Assembly (NCBI RefSeq): GCF_003996965.1
Contig: NZ_QWDM01000006.1
Coordinates: 62,001-126,000 of the forward strand
Reading direction: 5' to 3'
Length of the DNA: 64,000 nucleotides
From: Flavobacterium cupreum
Lineage (GTDB): Bacteria > Bacteroidota > Bacteroidia > Flavobacteriales > Flavobacteriaceae
The position numbers and the translations under genes were made by a program. The notes under the pieces were generated by a model, which was given only the letters and a program-made list of their open reading frames with translations, was not told the origin of the DNA and did not search any database. Shown here one piece after another: positions 46,195 to 55,732 of this stretch (positions are counted from its first letter, which is position 1; every line of letters starts with the position of its first letter).

Positions 46195-47217
46195 CTAAGA
46201 TTCTACCTTTGATTTAACATATTCCAGAATTGTGGCATCAAAATTTTGGTCATTACTAATGAACGTACTTTTTATTGGCAGGTAATACAATTGTGAGGCC
46301 AGTTTCGAATCCTTTAAGCGTACAAAATCTTTTTCTGTTGTAATGATTTTTTTAGTTCCGGCTTTCGTCTGAATGTGCTCTAAATCTGAATCAGAGAAAT
46401 GATGATGATCCGGAAAAGTAAGGCATTCGTCATTTTCATTTTTTAAATAACTGAAGAATGGCGTAGGTTTTGCGATCCCGGCCAAAAGCAGTTTCGATTC
46501 GTTTTTAATTTCATTTACGGCTATTTTTTCTTCTTTGCTATAGATAAAATCATCATAATCGATAAAAGTAAAATAGATTTGCTGGGAATAATTCAGTTTC
46601 AGTTTGAGACGAATTTGTTCTTGTACTTCAACAGATAAATCACTTGGGCATTTTGTTATGATTACAATAGTAGCACGATTGGCTCCGCTCCTGCTTTCTC
46701 TTAAATTTCCGGTGGGGAGCATAAAGTCATCGGCATACAAATCGCCAAAAGACGTGAGAAGAATATAAAATCCTGCTTTTACTTTTCGGTGCTGGTAAGC
46801 ATCATCTAATAGAACAACCTGTGGTTTTTTATTTTGGGAAAGCAATTGCGTAATTCCATTTGTCCTGTCTGCATCGACAGCCACCTGAATATTTGGGAAT
46901 TTCTGATAAAACTGAAAGGGTTCATCTCCTAAAATTTCGGCATTGGAGCCTGCGTCAGCCAAAACGAAACCTTCTGATTTTCGCTTATAGCCCCGACTCA
47001 GCGTTGCCACTTTGTATTTATCTGACAATAACCGAATGAGATATTCAATCTGAGGTGTTTTTCCGGTTCCGCCAACACTTAAATTTCCAACCGCAATAAC
47101 CGGGATATCAAATGCAGTTGCTTTCAGGATTCCTTTATCAAAAAGATAATTCCGGATTGACGTAATGAATCCGTATAAAATGGCAAACGGAAAAAGTAAT
47201 TTTCGAAGTACATTCAT
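46195..47217 (-). CDS. lpxK: Tetraacyldisaccharide 4'-kinase
   Basis: 340 residues. A membrane-associating N-terminus (LLFPFAILYGFITSIRNYLFD) precedes the P-loop GNLSVGGTGKTPQIEYLI (42-59) and the LLDDAYQHRKV block with catalytic Asp (near 137). A C-terminal ITTEKDFVRL motif is also characteristic. It phosphorylates the lipid A disaccharide at the 4' position on the inner face of the inner membrane. It is convergent with the hybrid kinase. Confidence 0.96.
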   Translation of the reverse strand: MNVLRKLLFPFAILYGFITSIRNYLFDKGILKATAFDIPVIAVGNLSVGGTGKTPQIEYLIRLLSDKYKVATLSRGYKRKSEGFVLADAGSNAEILGDEPFQFYQKFPNIQVAVDADRTNGITQLLSQNKKPQVVLLDDAYQHRKVKAGFYILLTSFGDLYADDFMLPTGNLRESRSGANRATIVIITKCPSDLSVEVQEQIRLKLKLNYSQQIYFTFIDYDDFIYSKEEKIAVNEIKNESKLLLAGIAKPTPFFSYLKNENDECLTFPDHHHFSDSDLEHIQTKAGTKKIITTEKDFVRLKDSKLASQLYYLPIKSTFISNDQNFDATILEYVKSKVES

Positions 47218-47661
47218 TTTGCGAAAGTATAATTTTTTATGCTATTTTCAGATAAAGGGCTGCAATTATACCAATATAGAATTGCGCCTCAACGCATACT
47301 CCTTTCTCTGCTAGAAATAATTTCAAATCCATTTAACCTCAATAAGAACGGCAACTGATAAAAAACAATATCGCAATTAGTTTCTTAATTAATGAATAAA
47401 AAATCGTTTAATTACGTAAAACCTCATTATAATTATCATTTACCCAATAAAACAATTTTAACAAAGCTAAAGAATTAACCTTGAGTTCTTTCAATAAAAT
47501 TTTAAAAATTTGTCAGAAAAAAAACCAAAAACAACAATTTATTATATTATTTTTAGAACGAATTTTCTTTAACTAATTAAAACTCCAAGTGCACGTGGTA
47601 AAGTTTAAATAGCAAGAAATCAAAAAACCTAAAACATTTATTAATACCTAAAATTTTAAAG
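47218..47661. other. Long AT-rich leader region of the lanthipeptide cluster
   Basis: About 444 bp between the lpxK start (47217, minus) and the precursor gene (47662, plus). No ORF of note. A TTTG (47509-47512) and TATTTTTAG (47548-47556) are too far apart for a standard promoter, so the precursor promoter is not assigned. A long untranslated leader is possible. Confidence 0.5.
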
Positions 47662-47823
47662 ATGAAAAAATTAAAATTAGAAAATTTAAAAGTTAAAGCA
47701 CTTACAAAAGAGGAGCAGGCAAAAGTTAATGGTGGTCAACAAAAAGAAGTATTCTTATCTATTGGAACTACTTGCAGCCTTAGAAATTCTTGTGAAAGAG
47801 TTTGCGGACCAGTAATTGCTTAA
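47662..47823 (+). CDS. Class I lanthipeptide precursor peptide with double-glycine leader
   Basis: 53 residues, ATG to TAA. The first 25 residues form a leader rich in Lys, Leu and Glu (MKKLKLENLKVKALTKEE...) ending in Val-Asn-Gly-Gly, the pattern of Bacteroidota GG-leader natural products. The 28-residue core has three Cys (38, 44, 48) and five Ser/Thr (33, 36, 37, 39, 43). Each Cys has a Ser exactly five residues before it (33-38, 39-44, 43-48), so three lanthionine rings are possible. LanC and LanB genes lie downstream. It ends with two hairpins that would give high precursor transcript levels. Confidence 0.88.
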   Translation: MKKLKLENLKVKALTKEEQAKVNGGQQKEVFLSIGTTCSLRNSCERVCGPVIA

Positions 47824-47839
47824 TCAAATATCTGGCAAA

Positions 47840-47863
47840 GAATAGTTTTATTTAAAACTATTC
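47840..47863 (+). terminator. Hairpin 1 after the precursor gene
   Basis: GAATAGTTTT (47840-47849) pairs exactly with AAAACTATTC (47854-47863). It lies 16 bases past the precursor stop, separating it from the enzyme genes and probably attenuating their expression. Confidence 0.7.
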
Positions 47864-47877
47864 CCATTTTAATTAAG

Positions 47878-47898
47878 GGCTATCCATTAAAGATAGCC
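47878..47898 (+). terminator. Hairpin 2 after the precursor gene
   Basis: GGCTATC (47878-47884) pairs with GATAGCC (47892-47898), followed by T-rich sequence (TTTAGCTTTTATCCTTTT). It acts in series with hairpin 1. Confidence 0.65.
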
Positions 47899-47963
47899 TT
47901 TAGCTTTTATCCTTTTAAACAAGTACAATCGGGTGAATTCTGATTAGAAAAACAAAAACGGTC

Positions 47964-50450
47964 ATGAAATTTCTTTTTACTCTATCTTTTATTTTATTTA
48001 TAAATTTTACTTTTTCACAAAAAACAATACCCGGCGAATATTCAGCAATTCATAATGATGACTATTCTTTCTTAGCTGCGAAACTTAAAAATAAAAAAAT
48101 TGTTTTATTGGGAGAACAAACTCACGGTGACGGTGCCACTTTTGACGAAAAAGTAAACCTTATAAAATACCTGCATGAAAAACAGAATTACAATACCATT
48201 GTTTTTGAAAGCGGATTATATGACCAATATAAAGCATTTGAAGAATATTCTAAAAAAAAAGCGCCTGTCGCCGTGTTTGACAAAAGCATTTTAGATATAT
48301 GGTCGGACACCAAAGCATTTCAAAATCTATTATTTTATATTGAGGATCGGGCCAAACAAAAAGATACTATAAAAATTTCAGGTTTTGACAGTCAGGAAGG
48401 ATTGCTGTTTACCAATCATTTCATGAATGACTTAACGCAGCTGATTCAGAACAGAAAAATAACTATTACCAAAAACAGTTTCACCAGAATAGAAAAAGCA
48501 TTTATTTTCAGGGATTTAGAGAACATTGCAACCAGCAAAAAAGATTCCCTTGCTTTATACCAGGATTTTGATCTGGTGGTAAATGCACTCCAAAACATAA
48601 AAAATCCTACACTTCACGAAAAAATCATAAAGCAGGTCTTTGGCAGTAAAATTTCTGATGTAAGTTTTGAAGTCCTGCAATTGCAAAGACAAAAAATTGC
48701 GGTTCAAAATCCAAGAGATGAGCAAATGGCTAAAAACCTGATCTTTCTGTCTGAACTTTATCCTAATGAAAAAATGATTTGCTGGGGTGCTTCCTATCAT
48801 TTTGCAGCAAATGTAAGAGAAACCGAATTCACTGACCTCACAGAAACCTACTTACAAAATCAAGCGAATATTGAATTGAAAACGACAGGTTTTTCAGATT
48901 ATATTCCGGGAGAAGGAGCAAAACTTCTTGAAGGGGGATTACCGATGGGCGGCTTCTTAAAAGACTATTTTAAAGATCAGATGTACAGCATTGCATTTTC
49001 GTCTTACGAAGGACAATACGGACGCGTGGACGATAAAACCTTCCCTATCCTTACTCCTCCGGAAAATAGTATCGAACAACAACATGTCAACAACGGATAT
49101 AATAAGGTCTTTTTTGAATTTGATAAAAAAGACACCAATCTGTATTACTGTTCGGCGTTTGGAAATATTCCGATAAAAGCGAAATGGAATACCATTTTTG
49201 ACGGTTTTTTATTCCTTAAAAAATCATACCAGCCCGAAACCAGAATTTTTGAGGAAGACATTCCTTCAGATGCTAAAAAAGATGTGTTTGTGGTCAACGG
49301 TAAAATAAATGATTCTAAAAACAACCGGGTAATACCCAATGCCGATATTTCAGTACTCAAAGCGAACAGAAGTATTCTGGCCAATAAGGACGGTTTGTTT
49401 TCTTTTATTATTGAAAAAGAAAATTTTAATGATAAAATGGTTATATCTGCTTTTGGATATATATCTGACACTATCAGCGTCCAAAATCTGACTGATAAAA
49501 ACAAACATCAGGTAAAAATCAAACTAAAGCAATATCAGTTTCAGGGTATTGCTTTAGGGGAAGTAGTGGTAAAATCAAATCTGAAAGCATTAACTGCTGA
49601 AGAAATAGTAGCAAAAGCGCAAAGTAATGCAGAACTTAATTACTACCAGAACCCCTACAATCAAACCTTCTTTTTTCGCAATCAGGTTATTAAAAACAAT
49701 GCCATTATTTCGCATGATGAATCCGTTATAGCGACTTATAACGCAGCAGGAATGAAAGGCGTAAATACGCCAGATGAAAAAATGTATGGCGAAATACAGC
49801 AGACCCGTGAAATTGTTCAGAATTCTTCAAAAAACAAATATAGCGGCATAAGTACTTTTGCTTTTCTGTTCGATCGTGACCTTGTCCTAAGCAAAGCCAA
49901 TGTACTTTATAAACCTGCTGCTTACACACTAAAAAAGGAAGGTATTGTACCTTATAATGATCAGAAAGTCTATAAAATAAGTTTCCAGAATAACGCTCCT
50001 GACACCTATTCTACAGGCTACGGTTACCCGGCACCAAAAAAATCATCCGGATTTTTATACATCGACACTCAGACATTTGCTGTCTTAAAATACGAACATT
50101 GTGTAGCGAGAGAGCCTTTCGAAATCAAGAGTCAGGCGGGAAAAACTGCCCAGATGAATCATAGAATCATCATTACCTACAAATTATCGGAGGGAAAATA
50201 TTTTATAAATTATCTTAATGTAACAGACAAATCAATTATTACCTCAACGGCTGATAACTCTTTTTTATATAATACGTATAATGTCAGTAACCTAATGTCA
50301 ACTGAGGTTAAAACCGTAAACAGTCAAAAACTTAATCGTCCGCTTTTAAAAATCAGCCTGAACAATCCCGTTCCGGAAAATTCATATTATTGGAAAACTA
50401 ACAGTTTTATCCTGCCTGATGAAAAAATCATTTTTGACGTATGTTATTAA
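47964..50450 (+). CDS. Secreted erythromycin-esterase-like protein fused to a CarboxypepD-like module
   Basis: 828 residues. A signal peptide ends near Phe-Ser-Gln 17-19. Residues about 30-330 resemble the erythromycin esterase fold: VLLGEQTHGDG (49-56, with Glu51 and His54) and CWGASYHFA near 275. Residues about 440-525 are a CarboxypepD regulatory-like beta sandwich (VNGKINDSKNNRVIPNADISV). The last ~290 residues are beta-rich and outer-membrane-like (DUF5686-type character). It lies between the precursor and LanC genes, so a role in peptide tailoring, leader handling or self-protection is possible but unproven. Confidence 0.75.
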   Translation: MKFLFTLSFILFINFTFSQKTIPGEYSAIHNDDYSFLAAKLKNKKIVLLGEQTHGDGATFDEKVNLIKYLHEKQNYNTIVFESGLYDQYKAFEEYSKKKAPVAVFDKSILDIWSDTKAFQNLLFYIEDRAKQKDTIKISGFDSQEGLLFTNHFMNDLTQLIQNRKITITKNSFTRIEKAFIFRDLENIATSKKDSLALYQDFDLVVNALQNIKNPTLHEKIIKQVFGSKISDVSFEVLQLQRQKIAVQNPRDEQMAKNLIFLSELYPNEKMICWGASYHFAANVRETEFTDLTETYLQNQANIELKTTGFSDYIPGEGAKLLEGGLPMGGFLKDYFKDQMYSIAFSSYEGQYGRVDDKTFPILTPPENSIEQQHVNNGYNKVFFEFDKKDTNLYYCSAFGNIPIKAKWNTIFDGFLFLKKSYQPETRIFEEDIPSDAKKDVFVVNGKINDSKNNRVIPNADISVLKANRSILANKDGLFSFIIEKENFNDKMVISAFGYISDTISVQNLTDKNKHQVKIKLKQYQFQGIALGEVVVKSNLKALTAEEIVAKAQSNAELNYYQNPYNQTFFFRNQVIKNNAIISHDESVIATYNAAGMKGVNTPDEKMYGEIQQTREIVQNSSKNKYSGISTFAFLFDRDLVLSKANVLYKPAAYTLKKEGIVPYNDQKVYKISFQNNAPDTYSTGYGYPAPKKSSGFLYIDTQTFAVLKYEHCVAREPFEIKSQAGKTAQMNHRIIITYKLSEGKYFINYLNVTDKSIITSTADNSFLYNTYNVSNLMSTEVKTVNSQKLNRPLLKISLNNPVPENSYYWKTNSFILPDEKIIFDVCY

Positions 50451-50473
50451 CCGGATTTCAACACAACAAAACA

Positions 50474-51628
50474 ATGGATACCATAATTTCAAAAATAGAA
50501 GAACAAATCTGGAAGTCGGTTGGTACAGAAAAGAGAATTGGCGTACTTGACGGTCTTTCGGGGATTGCTTTATTTTATAATTACCTGATAGAAACTGAAC
50601 CAAACGACGAGTATCAGGATAAATTATTTTCAATAATTGACAAGATCGGTGATTTGATTTCTGAAGAAAGCTACAATTCGTCTTTGTGCTCAGGAATAGC
50701 AGGCTACGGATGGGTTTTAGCGAAAATAAAAAATAAAAACCTGGAAATCGAAGAGAAATATTTTGAAGCGTTAGACGCAATATTGGCTGAAAGTTTACTG
50801 GAAGAGGCGGCCAAAAACTATTATGATTTTCTACATGGCGCATTTGGAATTGCCTTGTACTTTATCGAAAGGTACAAGTGTAAAAAAAACAAAAGCATAG
50901 AAGCTATTTTAACCGAATTCTCTACTACTTTAATAGAAAAAATAAACACCAATCCGGAAGTTATCTTTTCAAGTGACTCAGAGCGTCCAAATCAAAAAAT
51001 GCATTACTTCGGTTTGGCGCACGGCCTGTCCGGCACTTTGAATTTCCTGGTGTACTTACAAACCAACCTGCCGGAGGTTCATCCTGGCATTCAGGAGGCA
51101 ATAACCAAAATAATTGCTTTTATGAATACCTACAGGGCTTTCGACGAAGAATCCAAACAATTTTATCCCGGTCAGGTTGTAATCCATAATGATGCTGTTA
51201 CAAAAGCGCGGCTGGGTTGGTGCCAGGGCGATTTAGGAATCGCAAATGCAATTCTTAATTCAGGATCCTTTTTAAAGAACACCAGTCTGAAAGAAGACGG
51301 GCATTCACTGATAAATGCGACAAAAAATATAACCGTAAAAGAATCTCTGGTTAACGATTTTGCCCTTTGTCATGGTACTTCGGGTATCATTTTACAATAT
51401 TATCTAGCCTCTTTAAAAACCGATACTCCGCACCAGGAAACTATAGCCATCTGGTATGAAAACCTGAAAAAGCAAACCCTTAATTTTACCGAATTTAAAA
51501 GTTTTTTTATAGATCAGTATGTAGCCGAAACCAATATCCTAAACGGTGCCGCAGGTTTAGGACTTACTTTACTGACCATAGAAAACAAGATTCAGCCTGA
51601 CTGGGCCGAGTGTTTAAATTTATATTAA
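50474..51628 (+). CDS. LanC-type lanthionine synthetase (cyclase)
   Basis: 384 residues from the ATG at 50474; an upstream start at 50441 runs through the previous stop region. The zinc ligands of LanC are all present: Cys250 (LGWCQGDLG), Cys299 and His300 (ALCHGTSG). His183 in AHGLSGT matches the conserved His of the alpha-toroid. Repeated G-x-x-G turns (GLSGI, GIAGYG, GAFGI, GTSGI, GAAGL) mark the seven inner-helix repeats. It adds Cys thiols to dehydro-residues to form lanthionine rings. LanB follows 70 bases downstream. Confidence 0.94.
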   Translation: MDTIISKIEEQIWKSVGTEKRIGVLDGLSGIALFYNYLIETEPNDEYQDKLFSIIDKIGDLISEESYNSSLCSGIAGYGWVLAKIKNKNLEIEEKYFEALDAILAESLLEEAAKNYYDFLHGAFGIALYFIERYKCKKNKSIEAILTEFSTTLIEKINTNPEVIFSSDSERPNQKMHYFGLAHGLSGTLNFLVYLQTNLPEVHPGIQEAITKIIAFMNTYRAFDEESKQFYPGQVVIHNDAVTKARLGWCQGDLGIANAILNSGSFLKNTSLKEDGHSLINATKNITVKESLVNDFALCHGTSGIILQYYLASLKTDTPHQETIAIWYENLKKQTLNFTEFKSFFIDQYVAETNILNGAAGLGLTLLTIENKIQPDWAECLNLY

Positions 51629-51698
51629 GGTTCCCGCCGATCCAAATTCAAAAGCAATCTGTAAACGCTATTTCTGATAGCTCAACTACTATTTTAAA

Positions 51699-54551
51699 AT
51701 GAAGTTTTTCAATACCGTCATCAAAAGGGTTGTGTCCTTTCCTGTTGAATCTTACACGGAAAACAGCAATGCTATTTCGAACTTTTTTTTTAAAAACGAT
51801 TTATTTCAGTTATCCATTTTATTCGCTTCGAGAAGTCTGTATAATGACGTAAAAAAAAATAAATCCGATAAAACAAATCTCGCCCTGAACAAATATTTCT
51901 CCAGGGCCCATTTTAATCCGATTCCCTTTGGTCTGTTTACCAGTGTAGGTTCTTCAGCCTGGAGTGACAGAACTTCACTGTCAAAATCAAAAAAAACAGA
52001 GCTTAAAGTTGAATTTGATAACTTATATATTGCTGAAAAAATCGTCCTTCTGCATAACGAAGACTGGAAAAACTATATCTATTTTACCAATCCTTCCATT
52101 CACTTTTTAAGCCCGGAAAAAATAAGTTTTTATAAATCCCAGAAATCGCCAAACGGATCTTACGAAACAAAATATGTTGAGATAGACTACGACGAAGATA
52201 TTCAATGGCTATTGGACCGATTTGGAAAGGGCACAAAGATTCAGGACGTCACCAATGATTTACTTAAAGATGATTTTTCGTTAACCGAAATAGACGACTT
52301 CCTATTGGAGATCGTCAATGCCGGGCTTATAATTAATAACGTAGCCTTTAACCCTTACAGTAAAACGACATACCAGCATTCCATTCCGTCTAGACTGATA
52401 GATCAGAACATTCATCAGCTGGAGACAAAAAAGGACTTTGAGCATTTTTCGAAAAATTATATTGAAGAACAGGATGTTTACTTGTCCGAGGAGGAAATTC
52501 ACAGTACCTATTCACATTCCGTTTCATTATTTGAAAAAGAATCAGATCTCCTGGACACTGCAATACAGGAAAAATTATTAAAATATATAAAATTCAATGT
52601 AGCCTACAATAGCAATCATACCCCGATTACGAATTCGATACTTGAATTTGGAAACAAATTTTACCATAGTTTCAGCGATGGTTTTATTCCGTTAAGTCAG
52701 GTTTTCAATCCATATTCCGGATTAAAATATAGTTCCATCCAGTTAAAAAGTGAGAGCAGCCTGCATTCCGATATAATGGCTAAACTTTTAACGGCAAGCT
52801 CAAAAGAAGTATATCTTTCAAATACAAAGACTTTAGAAAACAATAAGAATCAGTTGCCAGCTACATTCAATGTCGTTTTTGAATTGCTCAATTGTAAAAC
52901 TACCGGAAAAGAAATAGTGTATTGTAAGTGCGTCACCGGAACTTCTTCCCTGAATTTATTATCCAGATTCAATCATGTTTCCGAATCAGTATGCCAGGAT
53001 ATTGCCGGTTTTGAAAAAGAAATTTATGGTGATAAAATCGTTGCCGAAGTAAATATGATCGCTAAGCCAAGGGCTTCCAATATTATTTCTTCCCATCAAT
53101 ATTACGATTATACTATTCCGGTCAATACAGTTCATTCTGAAAATTCAAATCCAATTTTCTTATCAGACCTGTATGCACGTTTCAACGGGTCGGGTTTTAC
53201 TCTGGTTTCTAAAAAACATCAGAAAGAGATAATTCCCAGAGTCACTTCAGCGATAAATTACGGACTTTCAGATTCCGAAGCCTACCGTTTTTTGGCAGAT
53301 TTACAATCGCAAAACAATGAAGTTCACCATGTCAATTTTAATTTAAACTATTATAAAAACATAGTACTGCCCTACGTTCCCAGAATTTATCTCGAAGACG
53401 GCATTTTACTCTATCCCGCTCAGCTTTTAGTGGTAAACGACAACTATACCCTGGATGAATTCAAAAAAGCGGTATTGGAAAGCGTTGAAAAAAATGACTT
53501 TTCTAAAAGAGTTACCGTGACAGATAAAAAAGGAGAAATCATTATCGATATTGAAAACGATGACCACCTGAAAATTTTGTTCTCCAGATTCACCACAACG
53601 AACACAATCTATGTTTCAGAATCGCTCTATGAATCATTTCTGCCTGCCATAACAAGCGAAGAGAAACATTATGCACACGAATTTGTAGCAAGCGTTAAAA
53701 ACACGGAATTCACATCTATAAAAAACACTTTTGACATCCCGGAAAATCCTGCTCCGCAAACCGAAAACGTTCCGCTATTGTCCGATTGGCTTTATTTTGA
53801 CCTGGGTTGTAATCCTTATGCGCAAAATGATATTCTTACTACCCTCTATGATACTGTTTTATCCAGAGAGATGGCAGATCAGTTCTTCTTTGTAAGATAT
53901 GATCATCCTGAAAATCATCTAAGAGTCAGATTCAGGACAACATCCCAAGAAATAAAGGAACAGATTATAAAACAAATCAACAAACTGAAGACAAGCCATT
54001 TAATTCGAAATTATAAAATTCTACCCTACGAACAAGAAGTCTATAGATATGGCGGAAAGGAATTGATGAAAGTAACCGAATCTGTTTTTAGTGAAGATAG
54101 TTTTGACACTATAACCAACATTATCAGAAACGAGCCCAATGACGAAGAAACCGCTTGTTTTTCGATATTAAAAATACAATACTATTATAACTTCTTTGAC
54201 TTTTCATTAGACGAAATGATACTGCTCTGCGACGCCAATATTGACAGTTTTTCTACTGAATTTACCCTTTCTTCCGATTTAAGAAAAGAGTTAAACCAAA
54301 AATTCACAGCCATGCGAAATGATCTGGAAAATTTAAATTATGCAGACTTTCTCGAAATTCCCGATCTGAAGTCAGCGCTTAAAGAGCAGCTAGGCAAAAG
54401 CGGTTTAATCCGATCTAATTACGCCGGAGACCTTATTCACATGAGCATGAACAGGCTTTACGACAAAGAGCAGCGTTACAATGAATTCAAAAGTTATTAC
54501 TGGGCAAGACTTTATTTCAATAAACTAAAGTTCACGGGAAAACCCAATTAA
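51699..54551 (+). CDS. LanB-type lantibiotic dehydratase, full length
   Basis: 950 residues, the full-size class I enzyme. The N-terminal part (about 35-660) is the glutamylation domain: RAHFNPIPFGLFTSVGSSAW near residue 70, AEVNMIAKPRASNI and LVSKKHQKEIIPRVTSAINYG near 505. The C-terminal part (about 690-930) is the elimination domain, also called the thiopeptide-type bacteriocin biosynthesis domain: WLYFDLGCNPYAQNDILTTL, FFFVRYDHPENHLRVRFR, and the LPYEQEVYRYGG motif. It uses glutamyl-tRNA to dehydrate Ser and Thr. The split two-gene LanB seen in some Bacteroidota is not the case here. Confidence 0.94.
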   Translation: MKFFNTVIKRVVSFPVESYTENSNAISNFFFKNDLFQLSILFASRSLYNDVKKNKSDKTNLALNKYFSRAHFNPIPFGLFTSVGSSAWSDRTSLSKSKKTELKVEFDNLYIAEKIVLLHNEDWKNYIYFTNPSIHFLSPEKISFYKSQKSPNGSYETKYVEIDYDEDIQWLLDRFGKGTKIQDVTNDLLKDDFSLTEIDDFLLEIVNAGLIINNVAFNPYSKTTYQHSIPSRLIDQNIHQLETKKDFEHFSKNYIEEQDVYLSEEEIHSTYSHSVSLFEKESDLLDTAIQEKLLKYIKFNVAYNSNHTPITNSILEFGNKFYHSFSDGFIPLSQVFNPYSGLKYSSIQLKSESSLHSDIMAKLLTASSKEVYLSNTKTLENNKNQLPATFNVVFELLNCKTTGKEIVYCKCVTGTSSLNLLSRFNHVSESVCQDIAGFEKEIYGDKIVAEVNMIAKPRASNIISSHQYYDYTIPVNTVHSENSNPIFLSDLYARFNGSGFTLVSKKHQKEIIPRVTSAINYGLSDSEAYRFLADLQSQNNEVHHVNFNLNYYKNIVLPYVPRIYLEDGILLYPAQLLVVNDNYTLDEFKKAVLESVEKNDFSKRVTVTDKKGEIIIDIENDDHLKILFSRFTTTNTIYVSESLYESFLPAITSEEKHYAHEFVASVKNTEFTSIKNTFDIPENPAPQTENVPLLSDWLYFDLGCNPYAQNDILTTLYDTVLSREMADQFFFVRYDHPENHLRVRFRTTSQEIKEQIIKQINKLKTSHLIRNYKILPYEQEVYRYGGKELMKVTESVFSEDSFDTITNIIRNEPNDEETACFSILKIQYYYNFFDFSLDEMILLCDANIDSFSTEFTLSSDLRKELNQKFTAMRNDLENLNYADFLEIPDLKSALKEQLGKSGLIRSNYAGDLIHMSMNRLYDKEQRYNEFKSYYWARLYFNKLKFTGKPN

Positions 54552-54574
54552 AACAAGGCTATCCTGTGGCTTCA

Positions 54575-54605
54575 TTGTGATAGTATAAAATTTGGAGTAC
54601 TTTTG
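54575..54605 (+). promoter_or_regulatory. Promoter of the Nif3-like gene
   Basis: TTG (54575-54577), a 20-base spacer and TACTTTTG (54598-54605) match the Flavobacterium promoter consensus. It separates the Nif3-like operon from the lanthipeptide cluster. Confidence 0.75.
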
Positions 54606-54634
54606 CTCTTCACAATTAACTTTTTGAGATACGC

Positions 54635-55729
54635 ATGAAAATCAAAGATATACTATTAGTTCTTGAGGAAATGGCTCCGTTGGCTTATGCTGAGGATTTT
54701 GACAATGTCGGACTTCTGGTGGGCGATGCCGAAGCGGAAAGCACCGGTGTTTTGGTTTGTCACGATGCGCTGGAAACGATTATTGACGAAGCCATTAGCA
54801 AGAATTGCAATCTGGTTGTTTGTTTTCACCCCATTTTATTCTCCGGAATTAAAAAGATTACGGGCAGGAATTATGTGGAGCGTGCCATCCTGAAAGCGAT
54901 CAAAAATGATATTGCTATTTATGCCGTTCATACTGCACTGGACAATCATTCAGCGGGCGTTAATAAAATTTTCTGTAATGCCTTAGGATTAGTAAATACG
55001 AAAGTCCTGATTCCGAAGCAGGATTTCATTCAGAAGCTGGTGACGTATACTGTTCCCGAAAATGCGCAAAAAGTACGTCAGGCCATGTTTGAAGCCGGAG
55101 CCGGAACAATTGGCAATTACGAAAACTGCAGTTTTAACTCCAACGGAACCGGAACGTATCAGGGAAACGAAGAAAGCAACCCTGTCATTGGCGAGCGCCA
55201 TGAACTTACCGAAACCGAAGAAATAAAAATAGAAGTTACGTTCGAAAAACATTTACAGTCTAAAATCCTGAAAGCTCTTTTTGCCAGTCATCTCTACGAG
55301 GAAGTTGCTTATGAAATTTATACCCTGCAAAATTCACATCAGAATATCGGGTTAGGAATGATTGGTGAATTTGAAACTGAAATGGAGGAGAAAGACTTTT
55401 TACATTTTGTAAAAGATAAAATGATTGCCGATGGAATTCGTCATTCTGCTTTTTTAGGAAAAAAAATTAAAAAAGTAGCCGTTTTGGGAGGTTCCGGAAG
55501 TTTTGCGATAAAAAATGCCATTCAGGCCGGAGCAGATGCTTTTTTGACAGCAGATTTAAAATACCACCAATTTTACGAAGCCGAAAACCGATTACTTTTG
55601 GCCGATATTGGTCATTTTGAGAGCGAACGCTATACAAAAAACTATATTGTTGATTATCTTCAAAAAAAAATCCTTAATTTTGCCATCATTTTAGCAGAAG
55701 AAAATACAAATCCAGTTAAGTACTTATAG
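54635..55729 (+). CDS. Nif3-like dinuclear metal centre hexameric protein
   Basis: 364 residues. The N-terminal and C-terminal Nif3 halves carry the metal-binding His and Glu sites: CFHPILFSGIKKITG (63-77), YAVHTALDNHSAGVNKIF (96-113), and the closing DLKYHQFYEAENRLLLADIGHFESER (about 308-333). A mid-domain insertion (about 130-235) is the PII-like region seen in the long Nif3 type. It is annotated as a GTP cyclohydrolase I type 2 homologue in some genomes, but function is unclear. The zinc-ribbon-like gene follows after three bases. Confidence 0.94.
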   Translation: MKIKDILLVLEEMAPLAYAEDFDNVGLLVGDAEAESTGVLVCHDALETIIDEAISKNCNLVVCFHPILFSGIKKITGRNYVERAILKAIKNDIAIYAVHTALDNHSAGVNKIFCNALGLVNTKVLIPKQDFIQKLVTYTVPENAQKVRQAMFEAGAGTIGNYENCSFNSNGTGTYQGNEESNPVIGERHELTETEEIKIEVTFEKHLQSKILKALFASHLYEEVAYEIYTLQNSHQNIGLGMIGEFETEMEEKDFLHFVKDKMIADGIRHSAFLGKKIKKVAVLGGSGSFAIKNAIQAGADAFLTADLKYHQFYEAENRLLLADIGHFESERYTKNYIVDYLQKKILNFAIILAEENTNPVKYL

Positions 55730-55732
55730 AAT

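Noticed and set aside
47509..47556. Promoter for the lanthipeptide precursor (TTTG and TATTTTTAG)
   Set aside because: The 35-base spacer is too long for the 17-23 usual in this group and the -7 match is imperfect.
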